50,497 nt of DNA. Origin: Sulfurimonas sp. Its GTDB lineage: Bacteria > Campylobacterota > Campylobacteria > Campylobacterales > Sulfurimonadaceae. Every line of letters starts with the position of its first letter. Position 1 is the stretch's first letter. The notes under the pieces are model-generated. The model worked only from the letters and a program-made list of their open reading frames with translations. It was not told the origin of the DNA and did no database searches. Where the stretch lies: contig VMSZ01000026.1 of NCBI GenBank assembly GCA_013791885.1, positions 1-50,497 of the forward strand, read 5' to 3'. A program made the translations under genes and the position numbers. Of the stretch, positions 44,438-50,497 are shown piece after piece.

Positions 44438-45361
44438 ATGAATAAAAATCTTTTAGCTACACTTTTTATTTTTAGTGTGCCTTTTAGTTTAATGGCTGCC
44501 GAACCTTCTGCGTTCGGTGCCGGTAACCTGGATCATTCAGATCCGTATGGTTTAACAACTAGTGAAAAAGTCATTTTAGAAAATAAAAACAGTCTTCGCA
44601 AAGTCGAAGTCAAAACAAATAATCAGGCAAATGAAGTTGAATCACTGCGTGAAAGACTTGATGGATTGCAAAGTATTATTGAAAACTTAAGTAGAAAAGC
44701 ACATAGCAATCAAGTTATTATTGACCAGATGAATGCAAAAAAAGCTGAAAATGCAGATGCAACAAGTGAATATGAAAAAAGGTTGAGTGGCGTTTCTCAA
44801 ACAAACAGTGAGAGTATTGAAAAAATAAAAGTACTGCTTGCAGAAATTTCCCAACAAGTTGATTCAATTAATTCAAAGTATGTAACGAAAGATGAGTTAA
44901 ATGCTTTGCTTGGTCAAATGAAATCTGCATCCAGCAAAGGTCAAAAGACTTCAAGTGCAAAAGAAGAAAAATCTGTCAGTACAGAACTGAGTGCTATGTC
45001 AACAACTGAGATTTCAAGTGCTGCACAGGCTTTTTACGACAAAAAATATTACACAAATGCAATTGAATATTATAATTATCTTATTGAAAAAAATTATAAA
45101 CCGGCTTTCGCGCATTATATGATAGCTGATATGAATTTTAGAAGAAAAAATTATGATGAGGCTATTTCATATTATAAACAAAGTGCAACATTGTATTCGG
45201 ATGCATCTTATATGCCTGAACTTATGTTAAATACGGCGATATCAATGGAAGCAACGGGTGATACAGCTAACGCGAAAGCATTTTATAAAGGTGTTGTTGC
45301 AAAATATCCTGATTCTTCGGAAGCAAAAAAAGCTCAAAAACAGTTAAACTTAATCAAGTAG
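44438..45361 (+). CDS. cpoB: Tol-Pal accessory TPR protein (CpoB/YbgF-like)
   Basis: This periplasmic coordinator of cell-wall synthesis and outer-membrane constriction sits with Pal. The 307-residue precursor has a signal peptide ending near SLMAAEP. A coiled-coil segment (about residues 50-165) follows, and then C-terminal tetratricopeptide repeats (AAQAFYDKKYYTNAIEYYNY, FRRKNYDEAISYYKQS, FYKGVVAKYPDSSEAKKA). It starts 3 bp after pal. Confidence 0.85.
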   Translation: MNKNLLATLFIFSVPFSLMAAEPSAFGAGNLDHSDPYGLTTSEKVILENKNSLRKVEVKTNNQANEVESLRERLDGLQSIIENLSRKAHSNQVIIDQMNAKKAENADATSEYEKRLSGVSQTNSESIEKIKVLLAEISQQVDSINSKYVTKDELNALLGQMKSASSKGQKTSSAKEEKSVSTELSAMSTTEISSAAQAFYDKKYYTNAIEYYNYLIEKNYKPAFAHYMIADMNFRRKNYDEAISYYKQSATLYSDASYMPELMLNTAISMEATGDTANAKAFYKGVVAKYPDSSEAKKAQKQLNLIK

Positions 45362-45434
45362 ACGTTTAACTTTTTTCAGCCACATTAAATTTAATTATGA
45401 TAAAATCCAAAAAAATAAAATAAAGGTTTACAAA

Positions 45435-45956
45435 ATGGCAATTGAAGCAAATCAAATTGTATCGTTAGAATACGAAGTTCGTGATGGAAATACTGTAGTT
45501 GACAGTAATGTTGGCGGTGCACCCTTAGTGTTTATGTTTGGAAAAGGTCAAATTATTCCAGGATTAGAGAATGGAATTGCCAATATGAGTATTGGAGAAA
45601 AAGCTGATGTTATGGTTAAAGCAGAAGATGCCTATGGAAGCCATAACCCTGAAGCAAAGCAAGAAGTGCCAATAGACCAGTTTGCAGGTATTGATTTAGA
45701 AGTTGGAATGACACTGTTTGGGCAAGGTGAAGATGGCGGTACTGTTCAAGTAACAGTTACTGAAATTGCTGCTGAAACAGTAGTAATTGATTTCAATCAT
45801 CCTTTAGCGGGAAAAAACCTAATGTTTAGTGTTACTATTAACAACATTAGAGATGCATCTGCTGAAGAGGCTATGACAGGTATTCCAGCTGAAAACCAAC
45901 AAGATGACTCAGGTTGTTGTGGTACAGGTGGCGGCAGCGGCTGTGGATGTCACTAA
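45435..45956 (+). CDS. slyD: FKBP-type peptidyl-prolyl isomerase SlyD
   Basis: SlyD is a prolyl isomerase and metallochaperone that assists HypB-dependent nickel delivery in E. coli. The 173-residue protein has the FKBP domain split by an insert-in-flap domain (GKGQIIPGLENGIANM; AEDAYGSHNPEAKQEVP). It ends with a Cys/His metal-binding tail (DSGCCGTGGGSGCGCH) instead of a long His-rich tail. A -10-like box (TATGATAAAAT) and AAAGG ribosome binding site lie upstream. The metal tail suggests a link to hydrogenase nickel handling, though the gene is 16 kb from hyp. Confidence 0.92.
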   Translation: MAIEANQIVSLEYEVRDGNTVVDSNVGGAPLVFMFGKGQIIPGLENGIANMSIGEKADVMVKAEDAYGSHNPEAKQEVPIDQFAGIDLEVGMTLFGQGEDGGTVQVTVTEIAAETVVIDFNHPLAGKNLMFSVTINNIRDASAEEAMTGIPAENQQDDSGCCGTGGGSGCGCH

Positions 45957-46695
45957 TTTCGTAACTGCATCAGATGCTTCAGCGCAAGCATTTAAAACAG
46001 CAACTCTTTTAAAAACTCTCAGCGTAAACTCTCTCATTACAGGAGAGAGCGGAGTTGGTAAGAAAAGTCTTGCAAAATATATACTTCCGGATGCTCAAAT
46101 TATTGATGCATCCGACTTTGATCATATTCTTGTTGCTTTAGAAAATTCAAGAGAAATTATCATATCAAATTTAGAAAATTCACCCAATCTTATAAGACTT
46201 ATTAAGGCTATACAACAAAATAATGTACGTGTTGTTGCAACGGCTAAAAGCTCATTTTTTGATGAGAATATTGATGATTTGTTTAGTCTGCAATTTGATA
46301 TTCCTCCGCTTTCACAAAGACTTGAGGATGTAGATGTTTTAGTTAAAAGTTTTATTAAAGAGGCTGCTTTACTCTTTAACAGTAATGAAAAGTTCGATTT
46401 AAAGAATTTTCAACCTGATTTAAGCCAAAACTCAAACTCTTTGAGAAGACAAGTTATGATCAGTTATCTGCTTCAAGATATTAAAGATGTCGAACTTATG
46501 GATATTATAGATAATTATCTCTATTCAAGACTTGGGTCAAACAGTGATTATAGAAATTTTCTTTATCTTTACGAAGTTCCACTTATAAAATCTGGACTGA
46601 GAAAATTTAAGTCTCAACTAAAACTGGCAGATAAACTAGGTCTCAACAGAAACACACTTAGAAAAAAAATCTCCGATAATAAACAATACATATAA
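45943..46695 (+). CDS. Degenerate sigma54-activator-like protein with Fis-type HTH
   Basis: The protein is about 250 residues if it starts at the GTG at 45943 (upstream codons overlap the slyD tail). It has a Walker A (ITGESGVGKKSLAKYI), a weak Walker B region (EIIISNLEN) and a C-terminal Fis-like helix-turn-helix (ADKLGLNRNTLRKKI). The GAFTGA loop needed to contact sigma54 is not present and the AAA+ core is shortened, so it probably does not activate sigma54 promoters in the usual way. Similar reduced proteins seem to be common in Campylobacterota near fabD. The start is uncertain; target genes are unknown. Confidence 0.65.
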   Translation: MDVTNFVTASDASAQAFKTATLLKTLSVNSLITGESGVGKKSLAKYILPDAQIIDASDFDHILVALENSREIIISNLENSPNLIRLIKAIQQNNVRVVATAKSSFFDENIDDLFSLQFDIPPLSQRLEDVDVLVKSFIKEAALLFNSNEKFDLKNFQPDLSQNSNSLRRQVMISYLLQDIKDVELMDIIDNYLYSRLGSNSDYRNFLYLYEVPLIKSGLRKFKSQLKLADKLGLNRNTLRKKISDNKQYI

Positions 46696-46704
46696 GGATA
46701 AAAA

Positions 46705-47646
46705 ATGTCTAAAAAAATTGCTATGATATTCTCAGGGCAGGGCTCACAATCTGTAGGAATGGGAAAAGATTTTTATGAAAATTCAGATATTACAAAAGAA
46801 ATGTTTGAAAAAGCCGGGCAAAGAATTAATGTAGATTTTAAAGATTTACTTTTCACTGAAAATGAAAAATTATCTCAAACTGCCTACACACAGCCGGCTA
46901 TTCTTTTGATTCAGATGATTGCTTATCGTCTTTTCAAAGATGCATGCCCGGATGTAAACGCAGAGTTGTTTCTCGGACATTCACTTGGAGAATTTTCTGC
47001 TCTTTGCGCAAGCGGTGCAATTGATTATGTAGATGCCGTAGAGCTTGTACATAAACGCGGTGCTTTAATGCAAAGTGCCTGTGAGGAAATTGAAGCTGGC
47101 ATGATGGCATTGGTCGGAATAGCTGATGAAGCCGTTGAGAGTGTTTGTGCTGAAGCTCAAAAAGACGGTAAAAAAGTATGGCCGGCAAATTATAATCAAG
47201 ATGGACAGCTTGTTGTCGCAGGTATGAAGTCAGATTTAGTTGACTTAGAACAAGCATTTAAAGACGCAGGTGCAAAGAAAGCAATACTTTTGAACATGTC
47301 TGTTGCTTCTCATTGTGCTTTACTTGCTCCAGCTCAAGAACCATTAGCTGAGCTAATGTCTTCAATGGTTAAAGAGGAATTCAGCGCACCTATTATTTCT
47401 AATGTTACAACTCAGGGCTATGCAACTAAAGCGGAGGCTGTTTCTCTTTTAAAAGAACAACTTGTTAAACCTGTAAAATACAAGCAATCTATTTTGGCAA
47501 TTGAAAACAGTGTAGACCTAGCTATTGAATTTGGCAATGGAACTGTCTTAAAAGGTTTAAACAAACGTATCGCCAAAGATATGGAAACACTCAACATATC
47601 TGATATGGCAAGTTTACAAAAAGTTGTAGAAGAAGTTTGTCAATAA
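46705..47646 (+). CDS. fabD: Malonyl-CoA:ACP transacylase
   Basis: FabD loads malonate onto acyl carrier protein for fatty acid synthesis. The 313-residue protein has FSGQGSQSVGMGKDFY near the start, the nucleophile in LFLGHSLGEFSAL, and the catalytic His in MSVASHCALLAPAQ. An AAGGATA ribosome binding site precedes the ATG. Confidence 0.96.
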   Translation: MSKKIAMIFSGQGSQSVGMGKDFYENSDITKEMFEKAGQRINVDFKDLLFTENEKLSQTAYTQPAILLIQMIAYRLFKDACPDVNAELFLGHSLGEFSALCASGAIDYVDAVELVHKRGALMQSACEEIEAGMMALVGIADEAVESVCAEAQKDGKKVWPANYNQDGQLVVAGMKSDLVDLEQAFKDAGAKKAILLNMSVASHCALLAPAQEPLAELMSSMVKEEFSAPIISNVTTQGYATKAEAVSLLKEQLVKPVKYKQSILAIENSVDLAIEFGNGTVLKGLNKRIAKDMETLNISDMASLQKVVEEVCQ

Positions 47647-47647
47647 G

Positions 47648-48370
47648 ATGAAGATAACACTTGTTCAGAGTTCTCCAAAATTAAATCGCTCGAATTTAGC
47701 TCAAATTATTGCAACAATAAACGAGCATAAAGAGAGCAGTGATTTAATCGTTTTTCCAGAGCTTGCTTTAAACGGATATCTGCTTCAAGATAAACTTTAT
47801 GAAGATGCCTGGAATTTGGATGAACTTAACGAGTTAAAAGAATTAAGTCATGAAATAGACATTGTTGTCGGTGCAGCAATGAGAGACGAAAATTATTTTA
47901 GAAACGCAGCACTCTATTTTTCAGAGGGTAATTTGTTAAGTCAACATAATAAAGTTCATTTACCAAATTACGGAATGTTTGAAGAAGCAAGATATTTTCA
48001 TGCAGGAACTGTTTTTGAGAGTTTTAATGTCAGAGACTCAAAAGTTTCTATGCTCGTATGCGAAGATTTATGGCATGAAAGTGTACATAAAGATTTGATT
48101 TTGGAAAATCCTGATTTAATTATTGCTCTTGTTGCATCGCCGGCACGCGGTTTTAGTGACGATGGACTAGAGATTCAAAAGCAGTGGGTTAAAATTATTA
48201 AAACTGTTGCTAAAGAGTGCAAGGCAAAACTTGTGTTTGTCAATCGTGTAGGTTTTGAAGACGGACTTGGCTTTTGGGGTGGCAGCTGTATTTTAGATGA
48301 AAACGCAACTGTTTTATACTCTTTGCCAAACTTTATAACACTCACAAAAACATTTGAAATTGAGGAATAA
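47648..48370 (+). CDS. Carbon-nitrogen hydrolase (nitrilase superfamily)
   Basis: The 240-residue amidase-fold protein shows the catalytic triad: Glu in VFPELALNGYL, Lys in HNKVHLPNYG and Cys in MLVCEDLWH. It resembles the glutaminase half of NAD synthetases and omega-amidase-like enzymes. The substrate cannot be assigned. It starts one base after the fabD stop and is followed 4 bp later by mtnN. Confidence 0.88.
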   Translation: MKITLVQSSPKLNRSNLAQIIATINEHKESSDLIVFPELALNGYLLQDKLYEDAWNLDELNELKELSHEIDIVVGAAMRDENYFRNAALYFSEGNLLSQHNKVHLPNYGMFEEARYFHAGTVFESFNVRDSKVSMLVCEDLWHESVHKDLILENPDLIIALVASPARGFSDDGLEIQKQWVKIIKTVAKECKAKLVFVNRVGFEDGLGFWGGSCILDENATVLYSLPNFITLTKTFEIEE

Positions 48371-48374
48371 ATTG

Positions 48375-49067
48375 ATGAAAATTGCAATCATGGGTGCTAT
48401 GCCGGAAGAGATAGCTCCGATATTAGAAAAACTTGGAACATATAAAACAACGCAGTATGCAAAAAACAACTATTATGAAGCGTCTTACAAAGGTGTGGAT
48501 TTAGTAATTGCGTATTCTAAAATTGGAAAAGTTTTCTCAACACTGACTGCAACAACAATGATAGAACATTTTGGAGCAGAAAAACTACTTTTTAGCGGTG
48601 TTGCCGGTGCAATTTCTCCTGCTTTAAAAGTTGGTGATTTAGTCGTTGCCACGAAGTTGTCTCAGCATGACTTAGACATTACTGCGTTTGGACATCCTTT
48701 TGGATATGTTCCTGAGGGTTCAGTATATGTAGAAACAGATAAAGAACTTATAGCTCTTAGCAAACTTGTCGCTCATGAGATGAATAAAAATGTAAAAGAA
48801 GGCGTTATAGCGACAGGCGATCAGTTTGTTGCCAATGAAGAGAGAAAAAATTGGATTGGAGCTACGTTTAGTGCAGATGCTCTAGAGATGGAGGGGGCTT
48901 CCGTTGCTGTCGTCTGTGATGCTCTTGACGTGCCATTTTTTATCCTTCGTGCCATAAGTGATGCAGCTGATATGGATGCAAGTTTCAGTTTTGATGAGTT
49001 CTTGCAAACAAGTGCTCAAGAGAGTGCAGAATTTGTTATGAAAATGGTAGACAAACTTGCCCGTTAA
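48375..49067 (+). CDS. mtnN: MTA/SAH (and aminodeoxyfutalosine) nucleosidase
   Basis: This enzyme cleaves methylthioadenosine and S-adenosylhomocysteine. In Campylobacterota the same enzyme also acts on 6-amino-6-deoxyfutalosine in menaquinone synthesis. The 230-residue protein begins MKIAIMGAMPEEIAPIL and has FSGVAGAISPALKVGDLVVA and the catalytic Asp in RAISDAADMDAS. The ATG at 48375 has GAGGAA upstream; an earlier in-frame ATG within the preceding gene is less likely. Confidence 0.95.
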   Translation: MKIAIMGAMPEEIAPILEKLGTYKTTQYAKNNYYEASYKGVDLVIAYSKIGKVFSTLTATTMIEHFGAEKLLFSGVAGAISPALKVGDLVVATKLSQHDLDITAFGHPFGYVPEGSVYVETDKELIALSKLVAHEMNKNVKEGVIATGDQFVANEERKNWIGATFSADALEMEGASVAVVCDALDVPFFILRAISDAADMDASFSFDEFLQTSAQESAEFVMKMVDKLAR

Positions 49068-49815
49068 ATTATCTAAGAAAATAATGTCAAAGCTTGGACG
49101 CACAAACGCAGAGTTTGGGCTTATAGAAGAGGGTGATAAGATACTTGTCGGACTGAGCGGCGGGAAAGACTCTTTAACGATGGTTCATGCCATGAGAGAG
49201 CAGCAAAGACGTGCACCTTTTAAGTTTGAGTTTTTAGCAGTTACAATTTCTTATGGAATGGGTGAAAATTACGATGCTCTAAGTGCTCATTGTAAAGAAT
49301 ATGATATCCCTCATGTTGTCCATGATACAAATGTTTTTGATTTGGCACAGGAGAAAATAAGAAAAAATTCCTCTTTTTGCAGCTTTTTCTCTCGTATGAG
49401 AAGAGGGTACCTTTACAGCGCAGCGCAAAAATATGAGTGCAATAAAGTGGCCCTTGGTCATCATATGGATGACGCTGCTGAGAGTTTTTTTATGAACTTT
49501 ATTTACAACGGGCAGATGCGTTCACTCGCTCCAAAATACAAAGCTGCAAATGGTCTCATAGTTATTAGACCCCTTATACAAATGAGAGAGCGTCAGCTTG
49601 CTGCGTTTGCAGTTGAAAATGACATTAAAACTATTGGGGATGAGGCATGTCCATCTATGCGTTTTGATGTAAAGATGCCTCATGCAAGAGCAAATACAAA
49701 AGAGATGCTCGCTAAAATGGAAAAAGAGTTTCCATCACTGTTTACGAGTTTAAACGCAGCGTTTAAAAACATATCTGAAGATACATTTTTTGAGGTAGAG
49801 AAGTTTGCCCTCTAA
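49057..49815 (+). CDS. TtcA-like tRNA-thiolation ATPase (PP-loop)
   Basis: TtcA-family proteins thiolate C32 of tRNA using an Fe-S cluster. The 252-residue protein has the PP-loop GLSGGKDSLTM (SGGKDS at 34-39), the SRMRRGYLY segment and ALGHHMDDAAESFFMNFIYN. At the cluster site the family CxxC is only CSFF (C108, with Phe at 111), while a later Cys (DEACPS) is present. The cluster may therefore be bound differently, or the activity may differ. The start is either TTG 49057 (overlapping mtnN by 11 bp, family-like N-terminus) or ATG 49084. Confidence 0.85.
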   Translation: MPVKLSKKIMSKLGRTNAEFGLIEEGDKILVGLSGGKDSLTMVHAMREQQRRAPFKFEFLAVTISYGMGENYDALSAHCKEYDIPHVVHDTNVFDLAQEKIRKNSSFCSFFSRMRRGYLYSAAQKYECNKVALGHHMDDAAESFFMNFIYNGQMRSLAPKYKAANGLIVIRPLIQMRERQLAAFAVENDIKTIGDEACPSMRFDVKMPHARANTKEMLAKMEKEFPSLFTSLNAAFKNISEDTFFEVEKFAL

Positions 49816-49816
49816 G

Positions 49817-50299
49817 TTATTTTAATTTCTCTTCATCTTTTGCTATCTGTTCTCTTTTTTCATGGAGGATATCTTCTTTAATATTCTCTAGAAATTCTAT
49901 AATGTTCTTCTGGTATGCAATAGTATCGTTGTCATAGGGCAGCATAAGTAGAGGCTGTAAGTCATCTGTATTTATCTTCTTTGCATAACGTGGAACCATC
50001 TTTAACTCTTTTTGAATGTTATTTATGAGTCTTTCGCTGTGTAAACCATCATTTTCTCTTATTTTTTTGACAAATTCTTTCGTATTGAGCATCAAAAGAT
50101 TCGCTCTGTCTTCGTCATTGTCATAAATTTTTAGTCCGGCATTCTTAACAATAATATAATTTTCAATTTTTGCATTTTCATCAGCAGAAATCACTAACGC
50201 GAAAATTTTGGCACGAAACTCCAATGAACTGTGATGATAAACAAACAATTCACGAAACGCATTGTAAAAAAACTGTTTTATTCGAAAACTAAGTGTCAT
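49817..50299 (-). CDS. Hypothetical protein, 160 aa
   Basis: I do not recognise a family. It is soluble, charged and largely helical, with Lys/Glu-rich ends and a possible short coiled coil at the C-terminus (about residues 130-160). It is convergent with the TtcA-like gene, its stop lying one base away, and divergent from the partial gene at 50354. No signal peptide is seen. Codon use is like its neighbours. Confidence 0.6.
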   Translation of the reverse strand: MTLSFRIKQFFYNAFRELFVYHHSSLEFRAKIFALVISADENAKIENYIIVKNAGLKIYDNDEDRANLLMLNTKEFVKKIRENDGLHSERLINNIQKELKMVPRYAKKINTDDLQPLLMLPYDNDTIAYQKNIIEFLENIKEDILHEKREQIAKDEEKLK

Positions 50300-50353
50300 T
50301 CATATTCCTTATGTGCTATTATACATCTTTGATTTTAAATAAAGTGTAAAATA

Positions 50354-50497
50354 ATGTTAGAAGTAAATGATTATGAACTCCTCAAAAAAAGTTTTATTGA
50401 CTCTCAAAGACTTTTTAGTAAATTAAGAACTGTTATTTATAATGCTTCGAATATTGAATATGATGGAACCGGTATGTATTCTGATGAAGAAGAGTTA
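50354..50497 (+). CDS. Partial unknown protein at window edge
   Basis: Forty-eight codons are visible from ATG 50354 (MLEVNDYELLKKSFIDSQRL and onward) to the right edge with no stop. It is acidic and probably soluble. The gap between it and the divergent gene carries a TATTATA-like AT-rich stretch that could hold both promoters. The function is unknown. Confidence 0.5.
   Translation, partial: MLEVNDYELLKKSFIDSQRLFSKLRTVIYNASNIEYDGTGMYSDEEEL

Overview
The window looks like a chromosomal segment of a free-living, H2- and sulfur-oxidising Campylobacterota (Epsilonproteobacteria), most like Sulfurimonas or a close relative. This is inferred from protein sequences and gene order, not from a database search. 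The pointers are low-GC DNA, a complete group 1 [NiFe] hydrogenase set hydABCDE-hypF, the order proB-fmt-birA-parA-parB-atpF'FHAGDC-tolQRAB-pal, an MTAN (mtnN), short ProB and BirA proteins, and promoters with a good -10 box and usually no -35 box.

Layout. 1-3.9 kb: a partial FAD-dependent oxidoreductase (minus strand), then a small plus-strand run (hypothetical protein, lipoprotein, dapE, thioredoxin-like protein, ridA) ending in a bidirectional terminator. 3.9-8.5 kb (minus strand): a two-gene cytochrome bd-like oxidase whose first subunit carries a C-terminal cytochrome c domain, a 409-bp noncoding gap, and an outer-membrane porin. 8.7-19.5 kb (plus strand): a TetR regulator in tandem with a cytoplasmic sensor-type [NiFe] hydrogenase pair, then the Tat-exported, membrane-anchored uptake hydrogenase hydABC, its protease hydD, the HypF-like hydE, and hypF. 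19.5-23.5 kb: a CZB protein, a CetB-like PAS protein, a cation/proton antiporter, a DUF4405-type membrane protein and a small transposase-derived gene. 23.6-29.0 kb: a nickel transporter and hypB-hypC-hypD-(CHAD-SixA)-hypE-hypA. 29.1-35.0 kb: rplU-rpmA, obg-proB-fmt-birA-parA-parB. 35.1-40.9 kb: ATP synthase F1 and peripheral-stalk genes. 40.9-45.4 kb: the Tol-Pal system. 45.4-50.3 kb: slyD, a degenerate sigma54-activator-like protein, fabD, a nitrilase-fold amidase, mtnN, a TtcA-like protein and two unknown genes.

How it works together. HydABC would oxidise H2 at the periplasmic face and reduce menaquinone. HydD, HydE, HypA-F and the nickel transporter build its NiFe(CN)2CO centre. The hydrogenase operon and the nickel/hyp operon, 12 kb apart, carry almost the same 18-bp palindrome just upstream of their first genes (11507-11524 and 23548-23565). 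The TetR gene that heads the sensor-hydrogenase operon is the obvious candidate reader. This suggests a hydrogen-utilisation regulon controlled by a one-component regulator encoded with a sensor-like hydrogenase and no histidine kinase nearby. Other points of interest are a dnaX-like -1 frameshift arrangement that would restore the C-terminal domain of tolA, a CHAD-SixA pair translationally coupled inside the hyp operon, and an apparently domesticated IS1595-type transposase divergent from the nickel/hyp operon.
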